64,000 bases of DNA from Jatrophihabitans sp. (GCA_036399055.1 DASWNX010000040.1:124001-188000); one strand, 5' to 3'; positions 7,873-15,620 are shown, counted from the stretch's first letter. A program made the numbers and translations. The notes: generated by a model from the sequence alone, not told the origin.

Positions 7873-8349
7873 TTAGGCGACAATGGCCGGCTGGGCCGAC
7901 GTCAGGGCCAGAAGATCGGGATAACTGATCCCGAAGACAGCGTGCGGGATGCCGCCGGCCGCCCAGATCTCGGGAAATTCCAACAACGCGGTGTCCAGCA
8001 GCGTGCGGATCGGCGCCGGATGGCCGATCGGCGCGACGCCTCCGATGGGCTGTCCGGTGACCTCGCGGACGAACTCGGCGGTGGCCCGTGACAGCTTCGC
8101 GGTGCCTACCAGCGTTGCCACCCTGGCAGTGTCGACCCGGTGCGCGCCGCTGGTCAGCACTAGCAGCGGGGAGCGCTCAGCGGTCGTGAAGACCAAGGAG
8201 TTCACGATCGCCGCCACCTCGACGCCGAGCTGCTCGGCGGCCGCGACGGCAGTGGGGGCCGCTTCGGCCAGGATCCGGACGCGGCCGGGCAGGCCGGCCG
8301 ACTGCAGGATCGAGTTGATCAGGACGCAGTTGGGGTGCAGGTCGGCCAC
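7873..8349 (-). CDS. YbaK/EbsC-family aminoacyl-tRNA deacylase-like protein
   Basis: A 158-residue protein of the YbaK/ProX superfamily, which hydrolyses mischarged aminoacyl-tRNAs (for example Cys-tRNAPro). The conserved core is visible as VAAIVNSLVFTT, LVLTSGAHRVDTARVA, AKLSRATAEFVREVTGQPIGGVAPIGHP, and the final IWAAGGIPHAVFGISYPDLL. The lysine in TAKLSRA and the GxxPxGHP loop are the family's active-site features. GTG 8349 lies seven bases after a TAATGT box on the minus strand, so translation is probably leaderless. It precedes the GNAT gene on the same strand. Confidence 0.9.
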   Translation of the reverse strand: MADLHPNCVLINSILQSAGLPGRVRILAEAAPTAVAAAEQLGVEVAAIVNSLVFTTAERSPLLVLTSGAHRVDTARVATLVGTAKLSRATAEFVREVTGQPIGGVAPIGHPAPIRTLLDTALLEFPEIWAAGGIPHAVFGISYPDLLALTSAQPAIVA

Positions 8350-8356
8350 CCCCTGG

Positions 8357-8362
8357 ACATTA
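8357..8362 (-). promoter_or_regulatory. -10 box of the YbaK gene, leaderless arrangement
   Basis: Minus-strand TAATGT followed by seven bases and GTG 8349. The same hexamer with the same kind of spacing occurs ahead of the prenyl synthase and the methyltransferase at 16.2 kb. The 8350-8488 gap between this gene and cysH contains nothing else recognised. Confidence 0.4.
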
Positions 8363-8488
8363 CGTGGGCGTGGTGTGGGTGGATCGCACAGGCGAGCACG
8401 TCAACGCCCGTGTCGCGACCCAGCGGGAGAGCCGGCTGGTCCGTGGCCCGCTCAGCGGCTTGTTCCTCGCCTGGACCAGCCGCTGGGC

Positions 8489-9232
8489 TCAGGTGTGCAG
8501 GCCGCACTCGGTCTTGAGGGTGCCCGCCCATCGACCGGCCCGGAGATCCTCGCCGGGCAGCAGCCGGCGGGTGCACGGCGCGCAGCCGATCGAGCCGTAG
8601 CCTTCGCTCAGGAGGGGGTTGACCAGCAGGCCGTTGTCGGCGACATAGGCATCGACGTCCTCGTCCGACCACGCCGCGATCGGGTTCAGCTTCACCATGT
8701 CGTGCTTGGCGTCCCACTCGACGGCCCGGACGCCGGCGCGGCCGGCTGTGTCGGCCCGGCGGAGCCCGGACGCCCAGGCCCGGTACGGGGCCAGCGCCCG
8801 GCGCAGCGGTTCGACCTTGCGCATCGCGCAGCAGGCGCTGGGATCGCGCTCGTGCAGCCGTGGGCCGAATTCGGCGTCCTGCTCCCTGACGGTGCGCAGC
8901 GGCACGGCGGTGCGCACTGAGATCGGCAAGACTGCGCCGACGGCGTCGCGCATGCCGATGGTCTCGGCGAAGTGGTAACCGGTGTCGAGAAAGACCACGT
9001 CGACTCCGGGTAGCACCTGGGATGCCAAGTGGGCGAGCACCGCGTCGGCCATGGACGACGTGACGCACCAGTCGGCGCCGAAATGCCGGACGGCCCAGTT
9101 CAGGATCTCGGTCGCCGGCGCTGCGTCGAGCTCGTCGCCGGCGCGCTCAGCCAGCGCCCTGAGGCTGGCCGTGCTTGAGGAAATGCTTATGATTGCTGAC
9201 TCATCGTGCGAGCGCGGCGAAGCTTGGCTCAT
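8489..9232 (-). CDS. cysH: Phosphoadenylyl/adenylyl-sulfate reductase
   Basis: Reduces activated sulfate (APS, judging by the cysteines) to sulfite with thioredoxin. The 247-residue protein has the adenylyl-binding fold (TSSMADAVLAHLA, VVFLDTGYHFAET) and two cysteine pairs, CCAMRKVEPL and GCAPCTRR, that hold the [4Fe-4S] cluster of APS-type reductases. The final KTECGLHT carries the catalytic cysteine. ATG 9232 is chosen because AAGGAG sits seven bases upstream; GTG 9238 would overlap the stop of the small zinc-ribbon gene. It is the last gene of the sirA-zinc ribbon-cysH transcript. Confidence 0.95.
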   Translation of the reverse strand: MSQASPRSHDESAIISISSSTASLRALAERAGDELDAAPATEILNWAVRHFGADWCVTSSMADAVLAHLASQVLPGVDVVFLDTGYHFAETIGMRDAVGAVLPISVRTAVPLRTVREQDAEFGPRLHERDPSACCAMRKVEPLRRALAPYRAWASGLRRADTAGRAGVRAVEWDAKHDMVKLNPIAAWSDEDVDAYVADNGLLVNPLLSEGYGSIGCAPCTRRLLPGEDLRAGRWAGTLKTECGLHT

Positions 9233-9234
9233 GG

Positions 9235-9420
9235 TCACTCTCCTTGCGGATGCTCTGCTCTACTAGGCTGCGTCGTCCAGTCAGCGGCAATCCCAATGTA
9301 TTTAAGGGCAAAAACCCGTTGGCACGCGCCGCAACGCCACTGGCCGTGAGTCTCACCGAACGGTCTGAGATCCTCATCTGCGCAGTACGGACAGTGCAAC
9401 GGCGCGGCGCGTTCAGTCAT
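9235..9420 (-). CDS. Small zinc-ribbon protein of the sulfite reductase operon
   Basis: A 61-residue protein with two CxxC knuckles, HCPYCADEDLRPFG and WRCGACQRVFALKY, forming a zinc or iron ribbon. It lies between the sulfite reductase (30 bp downstream of its stop) and cysH, whose start region it overlaps, so all three are cotranslated. A small CxxC gene at the same place occurs in Streptomyces sulfate loci, as I recall. Function is unproven; a role in electron transfer or assembly for the reductases is inference. The ATG at 9420 lacks a strong ribosome site. Confidence 0.75.
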   Translation of the reverse strand: MTERAAPLHCPYCADEDLRPFGETHGQWRCGACQRVFALKYIGIAADWTTQPSRAEHPQGE

Positions 9421-9450
9421 TCCAAGCACTCCGACACAGCCCGGCCGCTC

Positions 9451-11109
9451 TCACAACAACCAATCTTCTTCGGCCCGACTGACATAGCTGGCGAAGGACT
9501 CACCGGCTGTTCGCCGGGCGAGGTAACCGGTCAGCACTCGTTCGGCGTAATCAGGAGCTTGCTCGGCAGTCACCTTCAGGCCCCGGAACTTCCGGCCGAA
9601 TGAGGCTTGGCTGCCAAGCTGCCCACCGAGATGGACCTGGAAGGCCTCGGCGTCGACGAAGGAGCCGTCCTCGGCCTTGACCTTCTGCACGATTCCCTTG
9701 AACCCGATGTCGGCGACCTGGAACCGGGCGCAGGAGTTGGGGCAGCCGTTGACGTTAACCGTGATTGCCGTGTCAAAGTCAGGCAATCTACGGTCGAGTT
9801 CCTGCCGGATGGTCTCGGCCCGGCCCTTGGTCTCGACCAGGGCCAGCTTGCAGAACTCGATACCGGTGCAGGCGATGGTGCCTCGGTGAAACGTGCTGGG
9901 CCGGGCCGACAAGCCCAGCGCCTGCAGCTGTCGCACTGCCGTCTCGGTGGCTTCGGCGGGCACATCCAGCAGCACCAGGCCCTGCTGGGCGGTGGTGCGG
10001 ATGCGCCCGTCGGCGAGCGAGTCGGCCAGCGCCGCGAGCTTGCTCAGCGCGGTGCCGCTGGTGCGCCCGGAGGCGGTGGTGGCTCCGACGGCGAAGGCGC
10101 CGTCGCGCTGGGCTATCACGCCGATGTGGTCACGGTGCGCCGGCGAGCTATCCGGCTCCGGGCCGTCGGGTAACTTTCGCTTCAGGTATTCCTCTTGAAG
10201 AACCTCGCGAAACTTCTCCGTGCCCCAATCAGCCAGCAGGAACTTCAACCGCGCGTGGTTGCGTGAGCGCCGGTAGCCGTAGTCGCGGAAGATGCCGCAC
10301 ACGCCGGCCCACACCTCGGCCACCTCGTCGGAGCGGACGAAGACGCCGAGCCGCTGCGCGAACATCGGATTGGTGGACAGCCCGCCACCGACCCACACGT
10401 CGAAGCCGGGCTCGCCGTCGGCGTCACGCACCCCCACGAAGGCGACGTCGTTGATCTCGTGGTTGACGCAGTGCTGGGCACAGCCTGAGATCGAGGTCTT
10501 GAACTTGCGGGGCAGGTTGGAGAACGCCGGGTCACCCAGATACCGCTCGATGGTCTCGGCCAGCGCGGTCGAAGCGTCGGCCAGCGCGTCGGCGGCGACG
10601 CCTTCCAGCGGGCAACTGAGCATCACCCGCGGGGTGTCCCCGCAGGCTTCGGTGGTGCTGAGGCCGACTGCCTCCAGCCGCTCCCAGATCGTCGGCACGT
10701 CCTCGATCCGGATCCAGTGCAGTTGGATGTTCTGCCGGTCGGTGATGTCGGCGAGGTCGCGGCCGTAGCGGGTGGAGATCTCGCCGATGACCCGCAGTTG
10801 CTCAGAGCTCAGCCGACCGCCGTCGATGCGGATCCGGAGCATGAAGTACTTGTCCTCAAGCTCTTCAGGCTCCAGGATCGCCGTCCGCCCGCCCGGAATG
10901 CCCTGGGCGCGCTGGGTGTAGAGGCCGTACCAGCGGAACCGGCCGCGCAGGTCACCAGGGTCGATGCCGTCGAATCCGGTGTGTTGGTAGACGTCGATGA
11001 TCCGCTGCTTGACCAGCAGGCCGTCGTTGTCGCGCTTGCTGCGCTCATTGGGGTTCAGTGGCTCCCGGTAGCCCAGCGCCCACTGCCCTTGTCCCTTGCC
11101 AGCTGCCAT
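9451..11109 (-). CDS. sirA: Ferredoxin-dependent sulfite reductase (SirA/NirA family)
   Basis: Siroheme and [4Fe-4S] enzyme that makes the six-electron reduction of sulfite to sulfide. The 552-residue protein has the two ferrodoxin-like halves and the cluster ligands CTGIEFCKLA and NGCPNSCARFQ in the C-terminal half. The Tyr-Cys pair that is covalently linked beside the siroheme in the M. tuberculosis enzyme (Tyr69, Cys161 from memory) has counterparts with the same 92-residue spacing, Tyr64 in WYGLYTQ and Cys156 in EACGDTPR, supporting sulfite rather than nitrite as substrate. AAGGGA precedes ATG 11109 by ten bases; that ribosome site can pair with an upstream element, and a Cys-ending leader ORF precedes it. 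Confidence 0.93.
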   Translation of the reverse strand: MAAGKGQGQWALGYREPLNPNERSKRDNDGLLVKQRIIDVYQHTGFDGIDPGDLRGRFRWYGLYTQRAQGIPGGRTAILEPEELEDKYFMLRIRIDGGRLSSEQLRVIGEISTRYGRDLADITDRQNIQLHWIRIEDVPTIWERLEAVGLSTTEACGDTPRVMLSCPLEGVAADALADASTALAETIERYLGDPAFSNLPRKFKTSISGCAQHCVNHEINDVAFVGVRDADGEPGFDVWVGGGLSTNPMFAQRLGVFVRSDEVAEVWAGVCGIFRDYGYRRSRNHARLKFLLADWGTEKFREVLQEEYLKRKLPDGPEPDSSPAHRDHIGVIAQRDGAFAVGATTASGRTSGTALSKLAALADSLADGRIRTTAQQGLVLLDVPAEATETAVRQLQALGLSARPSTFHRGTIACTGIEFCKLALVETKGRAETIRQELDRRLPDFDTAITVNVNGCPNSCARFQVADIGFKGIVQKVKAEDGSFVDAEAFQVHLGGQLGSQASFGRKFRGLKVTAEQAPDYAERVLTGYLARRTAGESFASYVSRAEEDWLL

Positions 11110-11119
11110 TACAGCCGCA

Positions 11120-11163
11120 TCCCTTCACGATTGCCCCTCGCGGGCGGAAAGTCGGTGAAAGGG
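11120..11163 (-). promoter_or_regulatory. Hairpin able to hide the sirA ribosome-binding site
   Basis: On the minus-strand RNA, CCCTTTCAC (11163-11155) can pair with GTGAAGGG (11128-11121), which contains the sirA Shine-Dalgarno; eight pairs with one bulged U and a 26-nt loop. The 5' arm starts three bases after the stop codon of the leader ORF. A competing pairing, GGGTG (11189-11185) with CACCC (11165-11161), would use the same 5' arm. A ribosome paused on the leader's last codon (Cys, 11172-11170) would cover the 5' arm and leave the Shine-Dalgarno free. Pairings are read by eye; the mechanism is inference. Confidence 0.5.
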
Positions 11164-11166
11164 TGC

Positions 11167-11259
11167 TCAACAGGTCGCGCCGGCCACCCGAAGCAGATCG
11201 ATGTGACGGCGCGAGGTCAGCAGGAGCAGGGCTGGGCGCACCAGTACATGGTTCCACAT
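11167..11259 (-). CDS. Cysteine-ending leader peptide of the sirA operon
   Basis: A 30-codon ORF, too short for usual gene finders, beginning at ATG 11259 just after AGGAG and ending with LTSRRHIDLLRVAGATC and a stop. The last sense codon is Cys. Its signature R-x-H-[IV]-D-L-x-R followed by A-x-C resembles leader peptides found before sulfur genes in Streptomyces and relatives, and it is shared with the plus-strand leader of the divergent cysC operon. A GTG at 11241 is an alternative start. The stop lies 57 bp before sirA. Proposed role: sensing cysteinyl-tRNA supply by ribosome pausing. Confidence 0.65.
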   Translation of the reverse strand: MWNHVLVRPALLLLTSRRHIDLLRVAGATC

Positions 11260-11425
11260 TTCTCCTCGCACCGCGAAAAAATCTTGAACGTATCGCTCGC
11301 TGCCTAAGCAGAACGGCGCTGCCTTCAACCACGACGCCAGGGGAGGAACCCTCTCGCGGGGGCGTCGGGCGGCTGCGGTGTCTCATCGGCCACTTCTGGA
11401 GGAAGGTCGGCGCACTCGTTGGGTT

Positions 11426-11454
11426 TGACTGCCGAGCTGTGCCACACTTTGTGC
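11426..11454 (+). promoter_or_regulatory. Candidate promoter of the cysC leader
   Basis: TTGACT at 11426-11431 is a good -35 box. The matching -10 is weak: candidates CACTTT (11446-11451, 14-base spacer) or TTTGTG (11449-11454, 17-base spacer). The leader ATG at 11456 would then lie at or near the transcription start. The 11260-11455 stretch between the two divergent leaders holds both promoters and no other gene. Confidence 0.3.
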
Positions 11455-11455
11455 A

Positions 11456-11548
11456 TGCCCGCAGTCGCGCTGGTAGTCCGCCTGCACGTTGATCTTCAAC
11501 GTGTCACCAGCGCGGCGTGTCTTAGGATCGACGCCGTTTCGCCGTAGT
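11456..11548 (+). CDS. Leader peptide of the cysC-cysD-cysN-cysG operon
   Basis: A 30-codon ORF with the segment VVRLHVDLQRVTSAACLR, matching the R-x-H-[IV]-D-L-x-R...SA-x-C pattern of the minus-strand leader before sirA. It is the same length as that leader. The single Cys codon (11519-11521) lies nine codons before the stop. The codons for His-Val-Asp-Leu-Gln-Arg-Val form a perfect eight-base inverted repeat (11486-11493 and 11497-11504) with a three-base loop. No ribosome site precedes the ATG, so translation is probably leaderless. The ORF ends 120 bp before cysC. Regulation by cysteine is inferred. Confidence 0.65.
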
Positions 11549-11668
11549 CGCCCGAGCGACTGCTTCGAACACCGATCCCTGCCGGCGCAGCCGCCTCTCC
11601 AAGGCGTTGAGCGCGCGGCACGGCCCTCGTCTGCTCAGCCTTGCCCGCGACTTCTCAAAGGCCACCCG

Positions 11669-12223
11669 ATGACAGCTGACATCCGCCTTCGCACCGGCGC
11701 TACTCTGTGGTTCACCGGCCTGCCCAGCGCCGGAAAGACCACCTTGGCCACCGCCCTGGCGAGCCGGCTGCGCGCTGCCGGACACCCGGTCGAGATCCTC
11801 GACGGCGACGCTGTCCGCCCGGTGCTCTCAACCGAACTCGGCTACTCCCGAGCCGATCGGGACGCCAACGTGAGGAGGATTGGTTGGGTGGCCGGGTTAC
11901 TCGCCCGGCACGGCGTGTTGGTCCTCGCCTCGGTGGTGTCACCGTTCGCCGAGGCGCGTGACAGCGTCCGCGACCGGCATCAGGCTGACACCACTGCCTT
12001 TCTGGAGATCCATGTCGCCACCCCGGTCGAGGTCTGCGCCGATCGTGACGTCAAGGGTTTGTACGCCAAGCAGCGGTCCGGGGCGCTGGACGGCCTCACC
12101 GGAATCGACGGCGAGTACGAGCCGCCGCGCGATCCACACCTGCGGATCGACACCACCGACCGGTCGGTGGAGGACTCGGTGGACGAGCTGATCTCCCTTA
12201 TGCAGAAAGAGAGCCTGTTATGA
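11669..12223 (+). CDS. cysC: Adenylyl-sulfate kinase
   Basis: Phosphorylates APS to PAPS with ATP. The 184-residue protein starts with the P-loop WFTGLPSAGKTTLA and shows LDGDAVRPVL, the RRIGWVAGLLARHG and VSPFAEARDSVR segments, and DVKGLYAKQRSG, all standard for the family. ATG 11669 is preceded by AAAGG eight bases upstream; the frame remains open upstream but that part carries no homology. The last codons overlap cysD (ATGA at 12220). Because the cysH product looks APS-specific, PAPS made here may serve sulfotransferases or simply be a regulatory branch. Confidence 0.95.
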   Translation: MTADIRLRTGATLWFTGLPSAGKTTLATALASRLRAAGHPVEILDGDAVRPVLSTELGYSRADRDANVRRIGWVAGLLARHGVLVLASVVSPFAEARDSVRDRHQADTTAFLEIHVATPVEVCADRDVKGLYAKQRSGALDGLTGIDGEYEPPRDPHLRIDTTDRSVEDSVDELISLMQKESLL

Positions 12224-13137
12224 CCGCGATGCCAGTCGACTCGTTGGAGCGGGCGTGGCTGACCGACTTGGAAGATGAGTCGATCCACATCATCCGCGAG
12301 GTGTTCGGCCAGTTCGAGCGCCCGGTGCTGCTGTTCTCGGGCGGCAAGGACTCGATCGTCATGACGCACCTGGCGATGAAGGCGTTCTGGCCGTCCCGGC
12401 TGCCCTTTCCGCTGATGCACGTCGACACCGGGCACAACTTCGACGAAGTGATCGCCTATCGCGACCGCATGGTGGCTGAGACCGGCGCCCAGTTGATCGT
12501 TGCCAGCGTCCAGCAGGCCATCGACTCCGGCCGGGTCACCGAGACCCCTGGCGGCATCCGGAACCCGTTGCAGACGGTTCCGTTGCTCGACGCCATCACC
12601 GCGAACAAGTTCGACGCGGTGCTCGGCGGCGCCCGCCGGGACGAGGAGAAGGCCCGCGCCAAGGAGAGGGTGTTCTCGGTCCGCGACGACTTCGGTCAAT
12701 GGGACCCGCGCAACCAGCGCCCGGAGTTGTGGGACCTGTACAACGGCCGGCACCGCGCCGGTGAGCACGTCCGGGTGTTTCCGCTGTCGAACTGGACCGA
12801 GCTCGACATCTGGTCCTATATCCAACGTGAGGGCATCGAGGTGCCCGGCATCTACTTCGCGCATGAGCGTCAGGTGTTCCGCCGGGACGGGATGCTGCTG
12901 GCCGTCACCGAGTTCACCCAGCCGGCCGAGGGCGAGATCGTCAGGGTCGAGTCGGTGCGCTACCGCACCGTCGGTGACGCCACCTGCACCGGAGCAGTCG
13001 CGTCCCAGGCCTACGACGTGGCGGCGGTGGTCGCCGAGACCGCGGCAAGCACGGTCTCCGAACGGGGCGCGACCCGGGCCGATGACCGGGCCAGTGAGGC
13101 GGCCATGGAAGACCGCAAGCGACAGGGGTATTTCTGA
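12220..13137 (+). CDS. cysD: Sulfate adenylyltransferase subunit 2 (ATP sulfurylase small subunit)
   Basis: Adenylates sulfate to APS in complex with the GTPase CysN. The 305-residue protein has the PP-loop FSGGKDSIVMTHLA, the sequence MHVDTGHNFDEVIAYRD, and the GGARRDEEKARAKER loop; the C-terminus MEDRKRQGYF is the typical CysD end. It is coupled at both ends, by ATGA to cysC and by TGATG to cysN. Confidence 0.97.
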   Translation: MTAMPVDSLERAWLTDLEDESIHIIREVFGQFERPVLLFSGGKDSIVMTHLAMKAFWPSRLPFPLMHVDTGHNFDEVIAYRDRMVAETGAQLIVASVQQAIDSGRVTETPGGIRNPLQTVPLLDAITANKFDAVLGGARRDEEKARAKERVFSVRDDFGQWDPRNQRPELWDLYNGRHRAGEHVRVFPLSNWTELDIWSYIQREGIEVPGIYFAHERQVFRRDGMLLAVTEFTQPAEGEIVRVESVRYRTVGDATCTGAVASQAYDVAAVVAETAASTVSERGATRADDRASEAAMEDRKRQGYF

Positions 13138-14381
13138 TGCCGGGTGGACTCCTGCGGGTGGTCACGGCGGGCTCCGTCGACGACGGCAAGTCCACGCTGG
13201 TGGGCAGATTGCTGCATGACGCCAAGGCGGTGCTGGCCGATCAGCTGAGCGCCGTGGAGCTTGCCTCCCAGCGTCGTGGTTACGAGGTCGCGGACCTGGC
13301 GCTGCTGGTGGACGGCCTGCGGGCCGAACGTGAGCAGGGCATCACGATTGACGTCGCTTACCGCTATTTCGCGACCGCGCGGCGCACCTTCATCCTGGCC
13401 GACACCCCCGGGCACGTGCAGTACACCCGTAACACCGTGACAGGCGCTTCGACCGCTGACGTGGCGGTCATCCTGGTCGACGCCCGGTCCGGGGTGGTCT
13501 CCCAGACCAAGCGTCATCTGGCGGTCACCTCGTTGCTGCGGGTGCGCGAGGTGGTTCTGGCGGTCAACAAGATGGATCTGGTCGGCTATGACGAGTCGGC
13601 GTTCGACGCCATCGTCGCCGACTTCGCCGGAGCCGCCGGCAAGCTGGGCGTGGATCACTTCACGCCCATTCCGATGACCGCCCTGAGCGGTGACAACGTG
13701 GTGCGGAGCTCGGTGAACATGCCCTGGTACGGCGGCCTGCCGCTGCTGGGGTTTCTGGAGCAGGTCGAGCCCGAGATCCCGGTGGCGCTGCCGGCCCGGT
13801 TCCCGGTGCAGGTGGTGATCCGGCCGCGGTCGGCCGATCATCCGGACTACCGCGGCTACGCCGGACGGGTGGAGGCCGGCGTCCTGCGGCGGGGCGATCG
13901 GGTCCGGGTGCTGCCCTCGGGGCTGACCTCCTCCGTCGAGGCCATCGACACCCCCGACGGCGAGTTGGAGGAGGCGACCTGCGGGCGCTCGGTGACACTC
14001 CGGTTGCGTGATGACCTGGACGTCTCGCGCGGGGACCTGATCGTCGCCGAGGGCGACCCGCAGTCGATCATCACCCGGGAGCTGCTGGCCACCGTGTGCT
14101 GGTTGACCGACCAGCCGCTGCGCCCCGGGGACCGGTATCAGGTGCGCCACACCACCAGGGACGTCCGCGCCGTCGTGGAGGAGGTCCGCTCCAAGCTCGA
14201 CATCGGAAGCGTCCTGGAAATGCCGGCCACCGAGCTCTGCCTCAATGACATCGGCGCGGTGCGGATCCGGCTGGCCGAGCCGGTGGCTGCTGACCCTTAC
14301 TCGGTGAACCGCTCCACCGGGGCGTTCCTGCTGGTGGACGAGGTCAGCGGCGCGACCGTCGCCGCCGGAATGGTCGCCTGA
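13137..14381 (+). CDS. cysN: Sulfate adenylyltransferase subunit 1 (GTPase)
   Basis: Regulatory GTPase subunit of ATP sulfurylase; GTP hydrolysis drives APS formation. The 414-residue EF-Tu-like protein has the P-loop AGSVDDGKSTLVGRLL, switch II DTPGHVQYTRN, and the NKMDLVG specificity motif, then two beta-barrel domains. No CysC kinase domain is fused at the C-terminus, consistent with a separate cysC in the operon. The start overlaps the cysD stop by one base. Confidence 0.96.
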   Translation: MPGGLLRVVTAGSVDDGKSTLVGRLLHDAKAVLADQLSAVELASQRRGYEVADLALLVDGLRAEREQGITIDVAYRYFATARRTFILADTPGHVQYTRNTVTGASTADVAVILVDARSGVVSQTKRHLAVTSLLRVREVVLAVNKMDLVGYDESAFDAIVADFAGAAGKLGVDHFTPIPMTALSGDNVVRSSVNMPWYGGLPLLGFLEQVEPEIPVALPARFPVQVVIRPRSADHPDYRGYAGRVEAGVLRRGDRVRVLPSGLTSSVEAIDTPDGELEEATCGRSVTLRLRDDLDVSRGDLIVAEGDPQSIITRELLATVCWLTDQPLRPGDRYQVRHTTRDVRAVVEEVRSKLDIGSVLEMPATELCLNDIGAVRIRLAEPVAADPYSVNRSTGAFLLVDEVSGATVAAGMVA

Positions 14382-14426
14382 CCGACGCGGTTTCGCGTCT
14401 GCCGGGCGACAGGGGAGACTGCTCCG

Positions 14427-15620
14427 GTGACCGGTGTGCCGATTCTCCTAGACCTGCTCGGGCGCCGGGTGGTGATCGTCGGCGGCGGCACGGTGGCGGC
14501 CCGGCGGGCCAAGACCTTCATCGAGGCCGGCGCCGAGGTGGTGGTGATCGCCCCCACAGTGGCGCCCGAGTTGGCCGACTCCGGGGCGCGGCTGCTGCTG
14601 CGGCGCTATCAGTCCGGTGACCTGTCTCAGGCGTGGCTGGCGGTCACGGCCACCGATGACCAGTCGATCAACTCCGCGGTCGCCGACGAGGCTGCCGCCA
14701 GCCAGATCTTCTGCGTCCGGGCCGACACCGCCGCGGCCGGCAGCGCCCGGGTCCCGGCGATCCTGCACAGCGGAGAGCTGACCGTGTCGGTGAACGCCGG
14801 TGACGACCCGCGCCGGGCAGCCGAGCTGCGCAACCTGATCGCCGCGGCGCTGCAGACGGGGCAGCTGGTGAGCCGCCCGGTGCGCCCGGCTAGCGCCGGC
14901 AGCGTCGCCCTGGTCGGCGGCGGGCCGGGTGACCCTGAGCTGATCACCGTCCGCGGCCGGCGGCTGCTGCTGGAAGCCGACGTGGTGGTGACCGACCGGT
15001 TGGCGCCCCGATCGCTGCTGGAGGCCCTCGATCCCGACGTCGAGATCATCGACTGCGGCAAGTCCGCGCACCGTCACAACCTCACCCAGGACGAGATCAA
15101 CGCCGTGATCGTCGAACGGGCCCAGCAGGGCAAGCGGGTCGTCCGGCTCAAAGGCGGGGACCCGTTCGTCTTCGGCCGGGGCGGCGAGGAGGTGGCGGCC
15201 TGCGTGGCCTCGTCCATCGCCGTTCAGGTGGTGCCCGGCGTCACCTCGGCGATCGCCGCGCCTGCCGCGGCCGGCATACCGGTGACGCACCGCGGCTTGG
15301 CCGCCGACTTCGCCGTGGTCTCGGGCCACCGCGACCCCGGCCGGGCCGAGGCCGGCTGGAATTGGCCCGAGCTTGCGGTAGGGCCGGCGACCCTGGTGGT
15401 GCTGATGGGTATGGAGAGCCTGGGCAGCATCACCGCGGAGCTGATCGAGCACGGCCGGCCTGCTGACACCCCGGCGGCCGCCATTCACCGGGCCACCCTG
15501 CCCGACCAGCGGGTGGTGCGCTCAACGCTGGCGGGCCTGGCAGCCGAGGTCCAGCGCGCGGAGGTGGGGGCTCCGTCGGTGGTGGTGATCGGGGCGGTGG
15601 CAGCCCTCGGCTTCGACTGA
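14427..15620 (+). CDS. cysG: Siroheme synthase: precorrin-2 dehydrogenase plus uroporphyrinogen-III C-methyltransferase
   Basis: Makes the siroheme needed by the sulfite reductase of the divergent arm. The 397-residue protein has an N-terminal NAD-binding dehydrogenase domain (VVIVGGGTVAARRAKTFIEAGA, residues 1-150) and a C-terminal SAM-dependent methyltransferase (VALVGGGPGDPELITVRGRRLL, VRLKGGDPFVFGRGGEE, VPGVTSAIAAPAAAGIPVTHRG). The GTG at 14427 follows cysN by 45 bp; GAGACT six bases before it could be a further leaderless promoter, or AGGGGAG a distant ribosome site. No sulfate transporter gene is present in the window. Confidence 0.95.
   Translation: MTGVPILLDLLGRRVVIVGGGTVAARRAKTFIEAGAEVVVIAPTVAPELADSGARLLLRRYQSGDLSQAWLAVTATDDQSINSAVADEAAASQIFCVRADTAAAGSARVPAILHSGELTVSVNAGDDPRRAAELRNLIAAALQTGQLVSRPVRPASAGSVALVGGGPGDPELITVRGRRLLLEADVVVTDRLAPRSLLEALDPDVEIIDCGKSAHRHNLTQDEINAVIVERAQQGKRVVRLKGGDPFVFGRGGEEVAACVASSIAVQVVPGVTSAIAAPAAAGIPVTHRGLAADFAVVSGHRDPGRAEAGWNWPELAVGPATLVVLMGMESLGSITAELIEHGRPADTPAAAIHRATLPDQRVVRSTLAGLAAEVQRAEVGAPSVVVIGAVAALGFD

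Noticed and set aside
11217..11249. A ten-residue ORF with three Cys (MYWCAQPCSC) on the minus strand before sirA, resembling polycysteine leaders of mycobacteria
   Set aside because: It overlaps, in another frame, the 30-codon leader with the HIDL motif, has no ribosome site of its own, and stops well upstream of the anti-Shine-Dalgarno. The overlapping ORF explains the region better.
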